Below are positions 45,810 to 54,213 of a stretch of DNA of 64,000 nucleotides, one piece after another. Position numbers and translations under genes: made by a program. Each line of letters opens with the position of its first letter. The stretch's first letter is position 1. The stretch comes from Dyadobacter fermentans (GTDB taxonomy: Bacteria > Bacteroidota > Bacteroidia > Cytophagales > Spirosomataceae), in contig NZ_JAHXBN010000027.1 in NCBI RefSeq assembly GCF_019924045.1, forward strand, positions 99,655-163,654. Reading direction: 5' to 3'. Under the pieces are notes generated by a model, which saw only the letters and a list, made by a program, of their open reading frames with translations, was not told the DNA's origin and ran no database searches.

Positions 45810-48800
45810 TCAGAACCTGAGGGACAAACCTGCATTGTAACTTTTCATGATCGGGTATTGGTACACGCCGTAGTTCCCTTCGATTGCCTCGGGATCGGAG
45901 ACTTTAATTTTATCGAGCGTAACCAAGTTAGCACCGGATACATATATACGTAACGCACCGATACCCAGCTTGTTGGTCAAAGCCTTTGGCAGCGAGTAGC
46001 CAATCTCGACGTTTTTCAACCGGATATAATTGCCATTCATGAGCCAGAACGAAGATGGTGCCCTGCTGGCGCCGTAGCTGCTCGCACCGATGCCGCCTAC
46101 GCGCGGGTATTTGGCATCCGGGTTTTCAGGAGACCAGGAATCCGTCCATATTTTCAGTACCGCCTGCTCATCCCACAGGTCGTTCCGGTTCGGGAATATC
46201 AGTTTGCGGTTGGCAACGCCCTGTACCAGTACATTCAGGTCAAAACCCTTCCAGCGACCGCCTGTGGTGATACCATACATGATTTCGGGCGTCACACCTT
46301 GCCGCGACAGCACGACCATATCTTTCGAATCGATGGTACCGTCGCCGTTTTTGTCTTTCAGGATCACGTCCCCGAGTGACCATTCGTAGGTCCCCCATTT
46401 CGGCAGGTTTTCCAGGTCCTTCTGGGTGCGGGCAATACCCGCCGCCTCGTAACCCGACAAAAAGCCTATCGGACGGCCCGTTGGGATCTGGTAGTCGAAT
46501 GCACCGGCGGCGTAATCCTGCTGCTTTACCTTGTTGCGGGCAAAACTGAAATTACCGCCCAGGAAGTATTGCAAGCCGTTTTTGAGGGTATTGTCGTGGC
46601 GCGCCACGATTTCGATACCCTGGTTGCTCACGATGCCGTAGTTTTCTTTGGGAAGCGTCGCACCAAATGTGTTAGGGATTGAAATAACCCGGGCCCCGAG
46701 GATATCGTAGGTATACTTTCTGAAATAATCCAGCTCGAAGCTCAGCAAACCTCTCCACAGCGAGCCTTCGAGGCCGATGTCGGTAATGCGCGTTTTCTCC
46801 CAGGTAATGTTGTAGTTAGGCAGCGCACCCGGAGCAATACCCGACGTCGCGGAACCGAATGTGGCCCCGCTGGCCACGGAGAAAATACTCTGGTAACCAT
46901 ATTCCGAAACCAGGGTGCCCCCATCGTTCCCCAGCAAACCATAGGAAGCGCGCAGTTTCAGGTTGTCGATATTTTTGAAATTATTCTTAACAAACGACTC
47001 CTCCGACAACCGCCAGCCGGCCGATACCGAAGGGAAGAAGCCCCAGCGACCTTCCGGTGCAAATTTCAGCGACGCATCCGAGCGGAAGTTGGCCTCGAAC
47101 AGGTACTTTTCATTGTACGAATAAGTCACCCGGCCAATGTAGCCAAGCCTTCCGGTTTCGGAAGCACTACCTGTTGCACTCTGGTTTTCGCTAGCCGCAT
47201 TACCGATAAAGAGCTGCTCGATTGTAGGCGTGAGGAGCTTGTTCCGAAGACCATAGAGGTAATTGCCCGTGCCTTCCGCCTGCTCGTACATACCCATGAT
47301 AGTCAGGAAGTGCTTTTCGTTGAAAGTCTTCTCGTACTGCAATCCCGCATTGAGCTGGTAGGAATTTGCTTCGTTGAAAGAAGCATAGGCGCTGTTTTCC
47401 CAGTCGCCCAGCAGGAGGCTATTCGTCACTTCCTCCGTAAGCAGGTGGTTGTGCCCGCCGGTGGTTTTGAACTCCGAAACCGGGTATTTCTTGCGGACAG
47501 TCTTATCGTATTCATAGTATTTGCGATAGTTGAAAGAAACGTTCGCTTTCAGACCATCGACGTGCGGAATGGCATAATCCAGTTTCAGGATCCCGTTGAA
47601 AGTATTTTTCCGGATGCTTCTGAAACCGGCATTGTCGATCAGCCCGATGGGGTTCCATTGCTGAAATGCGCGGACGTACTTATCCCCGATTTTCCACGGC
47701 ATGAACGAGGGCTTGTTCAGTAACCCGCGGTAAAGGTCGTACATCCGGTCGTCGTCGCCGCCGTCATAAGGCCAGTAGGGCCGGTCGCGTTTTTGCAGGC
47801 TGGCGTCGATCATCAACGCCATATTCAGGCCCTTGGCGATTTTGGCATCCACGTTCGAGCGCAGGTTGAAACGGTCGTATTTGAGGTTTTTGAACCCGCC
47901 GTCCTGGAAGTTGTAGCCCAGGCTGGAAAAATACTTCACTTTATCGCTGCCGCCGGAAACGCTCAGGTTATGCTGCGTAAATACAGGATCCTGCCAGGCG
48001 CCCTTGAACCAGTCGTAGTTGACATTGTTGTTCTTGAAGTAATCGATTTCGTCCTGGGTATAGTACGAAGGGTCGGTGATGGGCCTGTTGTTGAACCGGG
48101 CCACGTTATTGCGGTACAACGCGTGCTCATACGCATTCATCCGCTCGGGGACCTTGCTCGGCGTTTCCTTACCCACGTACGCGCTGTAAGTGAACGTAGG
48201 CGCGTCCGTGGTTCCCCGTTTGGTGGTCACGAGGATTACCCCGTTCGCGGAGCGCGCGCCGTAAACCGCCGCCGATGTGGCGTCCTTTAATACCGAAATG
48301 GTCTCGATTTCCGTGGGACTAAGCGCCTCGAAGTCTCCCGACGTACGGACAATCCCGTCGATCACATAAATGGGGTCTGTGGAATTGAATGTGCTTTTAC
48401 CCCGGATAATCAGCGTACTCCCCGAGCCCGGTGCACCGCTTTTCTGGGTCGCGAACAAACCTGCTACGCGGCCGGCCAATGCATTGGTAATGTTGGCAGT
48501 AGGCACATTCTTGATGGCTTCGGACGATACTGTGCTCACGGCGCCGGTCATGGAAACCTTCTTCTGGGCACCATATCCTACCACTACCACTTCGTTCAGC
48601 GCGCTGGCCAGGGGTTCGAGTTTCACATCCAGATAAGCCCTGCCCCCGATCTGCACTTCTCTGGATACAAATCCTACAAAACTGAACACCAGAATGCCGT
48701 CCCCACCCTGCACATCGAGGGAAAACTCCCCGTCGGCATTGGTGAGCGTACCATTGGTCGTGCCTTTGAGCAAAATACTGACGCCCGGAAGCGGCACGCC

Positions 48801-49241
48801 TATTTCATCCACCACCTTTCCTTTCACCGGCGCGAGGTTGATCATCGGCGACTCGCGGACTTCTATTTTTACGGGCGCGGGCGCGGCAGGCGTTTTAGAA
48901 AGAATAATATGCTTGCCGCTGAGCTCATATCGGATATTCATCGGCTCGAAAAGCTTGTCGAGCAAATATCCGAGGGGCGCATTGGTCACTTTCAGCGTTA
49001 CCACCTGCTGCGACTGGCCAATCTGCGGCGTGTAGGAAAACCGCACATCGGCGATCTTTTCCAGTTCCTTGAGAGCGGGCCTGAGTTTCACCTCCGTCAG
49101 GTTCAGGCTCACCCGACGACTCAATAGCTCCTGCGCCGACAGATCGTTAGCCCAGGAAACCCCCATAAACACAAACGCCAGTAACGCCTGAACCAACGAT
49201 ATTTTCATACATTGGAATAGTAAATGTCTTGCTTGTTTCAT
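45810..49241 (-). CDS. STN-type SusC/RagA TonB-dependent transducer, ECF module 1
   Basis: A 1143-residue transporter that also signals. Signal peptide (about 1-36), secretin/TonB short N-terminal STN domain (about 45-117), carboxypeptidase-regulatory-like domain (139-210), EVVVVGYG at 217-224, a plug with VYGARSANGVILVTTKRG, and a barrel ending in SLRF. The STN domain touches the FecR anti-sigma protein in the periplasm when ligand is bound, which frees the ECF factor. The sigma and FecR genes lie directly upstream. The 210-base gap to fecR holds a hairpin and a 17-bp element shared with the second ECF module. Confidence 0.93.
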   Translation of the reverse strand: MKQARHLLFQCMKISLVQALLAFVFMGVSWANDLSAQELLSRRVSLNLTEVKLRPALKELEKIADVRFSYTPQIGQSQQVVTLKVTNAPLGYLLDKLFEPMNIRYELSGKHIILSKTPAAPAPVKIEVRESPMINLAPVKGKVVDEIGVPLPGVSILLKGTTNGTLTNADGEFSLDVQGGDGILVFSFVGFVSREVQIGGRAYLDVKLEPLASALNEVVVVGYGAQKKVSMTGAVSTVSSEAIKNVPTANITNALAGRVAGLFATQKSGAPGSGSTLIIRGKSTFNSTDPIYVIDGIVRTSGDFEALSPTEIETISVLKDATSAAVYGARSANGVILVTTKRGTTDAPTFTYSAYVGKETPSKVPERMNAYEHALYRNNVARFNNRPITDPSYYTQDEIDYFKNNNVNYDWFKGAWQDPVFTQHNLSVSGGSDKVKYFSSLGYNFQDGGFKNLKYDRFNLRSNVDAKIAKGLNMALMIDASLQKRDRPYWPYDGGDDDRMYDLYRGLLNKPSFMPWKIGDKYVRAFQQWNPIGLIDNAGFRSIRKNTFNGILKLDYAIPHVDGLKANVSFNYRKYYEYDKTVRKKYPVSEFKTTGGHNHLLTEEVTNSLLLGDWENSAYASFNEANSYQLNAGLQYEKTFNEKHFLTIMGMYEQAEGTGNYLYGLRNKLLTPTIEQLFIGNAASENQSATGSASETGRLGYIGRVTYSYNEKYLFEANFRSDASLKFAPEGRWGFFPSVSAGWRLSEESFVKNNFKNIDNLKLRASYGLLGNDGGTLVSEYGYQSIFSVASGATFGSATSGIAPGALPNYNITWEKTRITDIGLEGSLWRGLLSFELDYFRKYTYDILGARVISIPNTFGATLPKENYGIVSNQGIEIVARHDNTLKNGLQYFLGGNFSFARNKVKQQDYAAGAFDYQIPTGRPIGFLSGYEAAGIARTQKDLENLPKWGTYEWSLGDVILKDKNGDGTIDSKDMVVLSRQGVTPEIMYGITTGGRWKGFDLNVLVQGVANRKLIFPNRNDLWDEQAVLKIWTDSWSPENPDAKYPRVGGIGASSYGASRAPSSFWLMNGNYIRLKNVEIGYSLPKALTNKLGIGALRIYVSGANLVTLDKIKVSDPEAIEGNYGVYQYPIMKSYNAGLSLRF

Positions 49242-49248
49242 ACTTTTG
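49241..49248 (+). promoter_or_regulatory. Antisense TAnnTTTG box at the susC start, module 1
   Basis: TACTTTTG on the plus strand, overlapping the antisense of the susC start codon at the same place as in module 2. No TTTG is seen 19-21 bases upstream, so it is weaker; an A-rich sequence before an ATG can produce this box by chance. Confidence 0.25.
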
Positions 49249-49254
49249 AATGAG

Positions 49255-49351
49255 TTGTTCGTTTGGAAAATTCGGACAATAGCGATCCTTACAACCTCTC
49301 CGGGATGCTAAGGATTATCACAGGCCAATGATGGAGCAAGCATCATTGGCC
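49255..49351 (+). ncRNA. Possible antisense RNA of the susC leader, module 1
   Basis: Predicted only by analogy with module 2. The interval starts just after the antisense -7 box and contains the element at 49265-49281, which matches 13 of 17 bases at 59171-59187. It ends in a hairpin with perfect 11-base arms (49323-49333, 49341-49351) that has only a weak T-rich tail. It would be antisense to the 5' leader of susC. Confidence 0.25.
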
Positions 49352-49451
49352 ATGTTGCTTAAGAAGTATGGGGGTGTAGCTATGTTATCATATGGACGAG
49401 GGGGCTGGGTGAAAAGGTTAAAGGATTAGGTCAAGTCAAATATATATAGCG

Positions 49452-50603
49452 TTATGGTTTACATCCGGTGGTGGTGATCACTACCTGGGCATCGATGATC
49501 TCGTACGACGCTCCGATGGTCTTGCAAACCACGTCCAGCCTCTCCGGCAGGCTTTCATCCGAAAATGAAGCTGAAAACTGGCAATTGGCCAGCAGTTCGG
49601 GGTTGTAGACGACATTCACCCCGTATGCTTGTTTGATATCTTCAAAGAACCGGACTGCGTAGCTGTCCTCGTACTCGAATTTGGGCAGGGACTTTACATC
49701 GGGGAGCGAAACGGGATGTTCTACCAGCCGCTTGTCGAAGAGTTCCGCCTTCCGGTCGAACACCACCAGCTGGTTAGGCAGCAGCAGAATGGCCGATTGC
49801 TTCGGCGCCGTTCCTGCCCCATTATTCCTCACATTGTTCTGATATACAGTCACCTTACCATTCAGGACCTTCACCGTCACGTCCGAACCGTCATCAAATG
49901 CTACGACCTCGAATTTGGTACCCAGCACCTTGGTCACGACCTCGTTCGCATAGACGAAAAAAGGCTTACCCGCATTCGGGACCACGTCCAGGGTGGCTTT
50001 TCCGGATAGGTATACGCTGCGGTTCTCCTGGTTATAGGCGGTCGTAAAGCTCACCTCGCTCTTCGGTGCAAGCAAAACGGAAGAGCTGTCGGGAAGGTAA
50101 TACAGCTCCGGTCCGGCCGACTTGTTGGTGTGCCGGGTTACGTGGGAAGTGCTTTCCAATGCGGAAATCGTATCGGCATAATGCGCTTTGCGGGAGGTTT
50201 CAGGCCGCCAGGCCAGGTACCCCGTCGCAACAATCGCGAGCGCGATCACGGCAGCGGCTGCCATCCGGTACCAGCCTGTCCGCCGGAGCGGCTTCACCGG
50301 CGCCTCCTGTGCGCGGGTGTCGTGCATGCCGGCGTCGTACGCCTCCGTGGTGCGCATGATCCTGTCGAGCAGCCGTGCTTCCTCTTCCTCGGACAGATAC
50401 GTTCTCGAATAGCTCGTCAATCCCAGCAGCACCGCATTGAGCAGTTCCGCGGCCTGCTGCCATTCTGTGTTTTTGTGGGGATAAGCCCGGAGATATTCAT
50501 CCCAAAACGCCGTTGAATCCGCCGAGGGAGCCAATTGGTGTCTCAGGAAACGATCGTCCGCAACGAATTCTACCGTTCCAAAATGTTCGTATGTGCTGTC
50601 CAC
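49452..50603 (-). CDS. FecR-family anti-sigma factor, ECF module 1
   Basis: A 383-residue single-pass inner-membrane protein. The cytoplasmic N-terminal part (about 1-110) should hold the ECF factor. One membrane segment (about 113-131, AAAAVIALAIVATGYLAW) leads to a periplasmic FecR domain (SEVSFTTAYNQENRSVYLSGKATLDVV) and a C-terminal STN-like domain ending TTGCKP. It relays ligand binding from the STN domain of SusC. It lies about 100 bases downstream of the sigma gene, separated by a 14-base palindrome. Confidence 0.93.
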   Translation of the reverse strand: MDSTYEHFGTVEFVADDRFLRHQLAPSADSTAFWDEYLRAYPHKNTEWQQAAELLNAVLLGLTSYSRTYLSEEEEARLLDRIMRTTEAYDAGMHDTRAQEAPVKPLRRTGWYRMAAAAVIALAIVATGYLAWRPETSRKAHYADTISALESTSHVTRHTNKSAGPELYYLPDSSSVLLAPKSEVSFTTAYNQENRSVYLSGKATLDVVPNAGKPFFVYANEVVTKVLGTKFEVVAFDDGSDVTVKVLNGKVTVYQNNVRNNGAGTAPKQSAILLLPNQLVVFDRKAELFDKRLVEHPVSLPDVKSLPKFEYEDSYAVRFFEDIKQAYGVNVVYNPELLANCQFSASFSDESLPERLDVVCKTIGASYEIIDAQVVITTTGCKP

Positions 50604-50684
50604 TGTGAGATTGTTTTACAGTTAGATAACACATCCTTCATTTTCATACTCGGCAGGAGGAATAAATTTTTAAAAAAATTTTAA

Positions 50685-50698
50685 AACTACCGGTAGTT
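50685..50698. repeat. 14-base palindrome between sigma and fecR genes
   Basis: AACTACCGGTAGTT is a perfect palindrome 9 bases upstream of the end of the sigma gene on the fecR side. It lies in a very A/T-rich gap of about 100 bases and may be an operator or a short hairpin. Confidence 0.4.
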
Positions 50699-50706
50699 AC
50701 AAAATA

Positions 50707-51303
50707 TTATTTCTGAAACCAGCTGTATTGAAAAAGGAAAAGTGCCGCCAGAAGCCAGCCGCGTAGTTTTTCCATCGCCCTGAATACCAGGTTATGGGCC
50801 GATTGGGTGTTCACTTCGAGCACATGCCCTATCTCCTGGTAATCCATATTTTCGACAAAACGGAGCCTGATCGCTTCCTGCTGGCGGGGCGGAAGCTGGC
50901 CGATAAGGCGGGTGAGCAGCTCTTCGCGGCTCGCCGATTCCTCCTTCTGCGTCAGGATATCTTCCGCCGAGGCTTCAAACCACAAGTCTTCGAAATGCTC
51001 CTGCGTGACAAACATATGCGGGCGCTCCTGCCGTTTCAGCAAATGCAATATCCTGTTTTTCAGTGCCACGAAGAGGTAGGAACGGATGTTATCGGGGACG
51101 CTCAGCCGCTCGCGCTTGATCCAGATCTCAGCGAAAACGTCGTGAATGCAATCGAGGACAAACTCCTCCGAAATGGACACCAGGCTCATCCCATAACGGA
51201 ACATCGCCTTCACGTGCAATCCGTAGATCGCCGCATAGGCTTCCTTGCTGCCGGAAAGAAGCTCTTTCCAGTGTGTTGTTTCATCTGTGGGCTCGCCGGC
51301 CAT
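50707..51303 (-). CDS. RNA polymerase ECF sigma factor, module 1
   Basis: A 198-residue FecI-like sigma factor with region 2 (SEEFVLDCIHDVFAEIWIKRERL, IRSYLFVALKNRILHLLKR) and region 4 (LPPRQQEAIRLRFVENMDYQEIGHVLEVNTQSAHNLVFRAMEKLR). ATG 51303 is preferred to an in-frame GTG at 51321. It should direct transcription of the susC operon downstream when released by its FecR partner. It is divergent from a small secreted protein gene. Confidence 0.93.
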   Translation of the reverse strand: MAGEPTDETTHWKELLSGSKEAYAAIYGLHVKAMFRYGMSLVSISEEFVLDCIHDVFAEIWIKRERLSVPDNIRSYLFVALKNRILHLLKRQERPHMFVTQEHFEDLWFEASAEDILTQKEESASREELLTRLIGQLPPRQQEAIRLRFVENMDYQEIGHVLEVNTQSAHNLVFRAMEKLRGWLLAALFLFQYSWFQK

Positions 51304-51472
51304 TACCTGGATATTTTTCACAGGTAAAGTGAAAGAGAAAAAACTTTAAATACAAAAAAATTTCGCGATTTGGGGAAATCCCTCTCCTTCCCTCCCACGG
51401 CACGGTTTTTGTATAAAAAATGATCGCGCCATTCCCCGACCGATCATTTAATCACTTTTACCTCAGACACTT

Positions 51473-51898
51473 ATGAAAGCCCTATCCATTTTACTCGTGA
51501 GTATCCATTTTCTCCTCCCGGCCATCGGCATGTGTCAAATCGCGCAGGGCCTGTTGGTCTCCGCCGCCGAAGAAAGGCCCGTCAAGGGAGATGCAGGATA
51601 TTTCTTTGCTTTAAGGCAGGTACCGCTGTCGGAGAAACATTACATTTTCCTGGCAGACCCGCTAAAAAGGGCTGTTTATGTGGACGGCGGCAAAAACATC
51701 GTACTGAGCCATACGATGACCGTCCGCAGCGCCAAAGGTTTCGATATGTACTTTTCCGCGGCCGACTACAATCTCATTCTGGCGGTGAAGGAAGCGAAGG
51801 AAATTGTGGAAGGGACCACCGGGTATAAGGGTACGTTATCCATCCGGCACGGTTCTGAAAAGCACAAGCTGGCTGTTCATGGTTTTCAGAACCGCTGA
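51473..51898 (+). CDS. Small exported protein of unknown function
   Basis: 141 residues with a clear N-terminal signal (KALSILLVSIHFLLPAIGM). The mature part has alternating beta-like segments (KHYIFLADP, RAVYVDGGKNIVL, GFDMYFSAADYNLILAV) and ends in a basic tail. A cysteine follows the signal, but the lipobox fit is poor. It is divergent from the first ECF sigma gene across 169 bases and ends 11 bases from the convergent GH95-like gene. No family was recognised; a role in the neighbouring uptake modules is possible but unsupported. Confidence 0.7.
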   Translation: MKALSILLVSIHFLLPAIGMCQIAQGLLVSAAEERPVKGDAGYFFALRQVPLSEKHYIFLADPLKRAVYVDGGKNIVLSHTMTVRSAKGFDMYFSAADYNLILAVKEAKEIVEGTTGYKGTLSIRHGSEKHKLAVHGFQNR

Positions 51899-51909
51899 TG
51901 TAATATGGC

Positions 51910-54213
51910 TTAGTCGGTCAGCTCGACCTTCCCTCCTGCCGGTGCACTGAACGTAACCACCTTTCCGTCGTCTTTCACTTTCCGCACGCCTTTGGTCATG
52001 GCTATTTTAAGGCCTGTGGCAGGCAATTTCAATGAAAATTCTCCGGCTTTTTCGGCCAAAAGGCTGATTTGAACAATCCTTCCCGCCTTCCTTTGGGCGC
52101 TTACGAGCACGGCTCCCTCCGCACGGAGGTTGCTGAATGCGGCTTCCTTCCAGTCCGCAGGCAATGCAGGCATGATCTCAATCGCATCGGCATAGCTTTG
52201 CAGCATCATTTCCTGCAAGCCCGAGGCAAATGCGAAGTTCCCTTCGAGCGTGAACGGGCGGTAGGTGAATTTCGAAAGCCCGGATTTTGTCTGATCGCCA
52301 TTCGCGTGAAAGCTGTTCGGCAGGCAGAATGCCTTCGCAAAAGTAGCGAGTGCGTCCCTGGCTCCCGCTCCGTCTTTGGCCCGCGCTTTCAGGTTGGCGA
52401 GCCAGGAATAGGAATATCCGCACCACCAGTCGGGTCCCACCTTATCGAGCAGGGCAATCGTGTTCGTGATCGTTCTCCGGGCCTGTTCGCCGTCCTCCCA
52501 TTGGATCAACCCCAGCGGATGAATGGCCATCAAATGCGAGAAGTGGCGGTGCGACTCGTTGTAAGGCAAAGTACGGGCAAACATCAGTTCGCTGTTGTCC
52601 GTTTGCGCAAAATCCGGGAACTCTCCCAGCAACTTGCGCCATTTTCCGGCCTGCTCCTTTTCCCCCATTACTTCCGCCAGTTCGGCACCGGTCTTAAAAG
52701 TGAACTTGATGATCGCCAGATCGTAATTCGTCGTTTCGGGAAACCATGCTTCCAGACGATTGTCCCTGATCTCCGGGCTGGAACTGATCGGTAGTTGTCG
52801 CTCTCCTTTTCCGTTTTTGATCGTAATGTTTTCAAACAAAGTGCACGCCTGCTTGAACCACGGATAAGCGCGTGCTTTCAGGAATTCCTTGTCCTTGCCG
52901 TACCGCCATTGCAGGTAATAATGGTGCGCCAGCCAGCCCGAAACAGTGGGCGAAAGCGAGTACTGGATCCAGCCGCCCATTTCGGTGCCGTCCAGGGTAG
53001 TGACACCGGGTACGGCCAGTCCATCGACGCCGAAATACAGCCTGGAATAACGCAGGTAATTCTCCTTGTTTTCGTCCAGATGGTCGAGGTAGCCCAGGGC
53101 TTCTTCCAAATGGTTACCGCTGTATGCCGGCCAGTAACTGAGCTGGGTGTTCAGGTCGTGGTGGTAATCTCCTTTCCAGGGTGGAATGCGGCCGTTATCG
53201 GCGGTCCAGACGGCTTGCAACGAGATTGGTGGCGCACCACGGCGGGCTGCCGATCCAAACTTGTATTGTTCCAGGTACCACTGCTTCTCGATGAGCGGAT
53301 CCGGCACGGCAATCGACGACATCCCCCAAAAACGCTTCCACCAGGCCTTATGCGAGTTTATAGCTGTTGCGTATGATTGCTTTAACGCATTTTGAGTAAG
53401 CACCGCAGCATTGGGCTTTGCGGCGGCTTTCGGATCATGCGAAGAAACGCTCCACACGCCCTCTACTACCCCGTTTTGCAATGGTTTCCAGCGCACCGCC
53501 ACTTCATAACTGAACCCGCCCCAGCCTTCCTGCCGGTAAGTAATGCTACCCGGCCCGGGGGTAATAGTGCCCTGCTTATAGCCCAGGCGCGCAAGGTCGT
53601 CTCCCACAAGGGAGTTCACCGTACCGCCTTCTTTCACCGTTCCGGTATATTTCGGGGCCACGATCTGCGGCGGCATTTCCTGCTGTACGTTTTCAAACCG
53701 GAACCAGCCGACCGGCTCGGTAGCGTGTACAAAGGTTTTCAACACAACGCCGTTCGTCCACTCCACCTCGGCGGAAGCCGACGCGAGCAATACATCGGCC
53801 CGTTTCACTTGCCATCCGGCGGGCAGATCGAATTCCAGAGCGCCAGCGGGAATCTTGGACGGGGCCGGCTCCCGGTCGTAAGGGGCGTCGAAATACTGCT
53901 GGACCGGCTTATAATCCTTTTTACGGACCTGCTCCTGAACCCATTTGTAGCTGAATTCCTCCCGGTGCAGGCCCGCCATCGGGCGCATGTCCCACACATC
54001 GGCGCGATCGAGTGAGAAGCGCAGCTTGCCTTCCCGCTCCCAGATCAGCGCCCCCACGGTACCATTGCCCAGCGGAAGCGCCTCGTCCCATACTTTGGCC
54101 AGATTTTCAAAATGAAGATTATGCTGCTTCGCCGGTTGGGCGTGGACCGTCGAAAACGGCCACACGCACGCCAGCAGGATTGGTAGGCAAATACGGCGCT
54201 TAATATCCCTCAT
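51910..54213 (-). CDS. GH95-like glycoside hydrolase
   Basis: A 767-residue exported enzyme with the GH95 plan. N-terminal beta domain with EALPLGNGTVGALIW (44-58), helical linker, (alpha/alpha)6 barrel with LQAVWTADNG and PPWKGDYHHDLNTQLSYWPA, SSSPE, HRHFSHLMAIHPL, and a C-terminal LEGNFAFASGLQEMMLQS. Classical GH95 fucosidases act with an Asn pair (NIN) activated by an Asp in DGN. Here those positions read Asp353-Leu354-Asn355 and Glu-Gly-Asn. Specificity may therefore be an alpha-galactoside or another sugar rather than fucose. The start overlaps the susD end by 14 bases. Confidence 0.78.
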   Translation of the reverse strand: MRDIKRRICLPILLACVWPFSTVHAQPAKQHNLHFENLAKVWDEALPLGNGTVGALIWEREGKLRFSLDRADVWDMRPMAGLHREEFSYKWVQEQVRKKDYKPVQQYFDAPYDREPAPSKIPAGALEFDLPAGWQVKRADVLLASASAEVEWTNGVVLKTFVHATEPVGWFRFENVQQEMPPQIVAPKYTGTVKEGGTVNSLVGDDLARLGYKQGTITPGPGSITYRQEGWGGFSYEVAVRWKPLQNGVVEGVWSVSSHDPKAAAKPNAAVLTQNALKQSYATAINSHKAWWKRFWGMSSIAVPDPLIEKQWYLEQYKFGSAARRGAPPISLQAVWTADNGRIPPWKGDYHHDLNTQLSYWPAYSGNHLEEALGYLDHLDENKENYLRYSRLYFGVDGLAVPGVTTLDGTEMGGWIQYSLSPTVSGWLAHHYYLQWRYGKDKEFLKARAYPWFKQACTLFENITIKNGKGERQLPISSSPEIRDNRLEAWFPETTNYDLAIIKFTFKTGAELAEVMGEKEQAGKWRKLLGEFPDFAQTDNSELMFARTLPYNESHRHFSHLMAIHPLGLIQWEDGEQARRTITNTIALLDKVGPDWWCGYSYSWLANLKARAKDGAGARDALATFAKAFCLPNSFHANGDQTKSGLSKFTYRPFTLEGNFAFASGLQEMMLQSYADAIEIMPALPADWKEAAFSNLRAEGAVLVSAQRKAGRIVQISLLAEKAGEFSLKLPATGLKIAMTKGVRKVKDDGKVVTFSAPAGGKVELTD

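Noticed and set aside
49323..49351. Hairpin as a terminator of fecR on the minus strand
   Set aside because: It is about 100 bases from the fecR stop and is followed by TGTGATAATCC on that strand, with no T-run.
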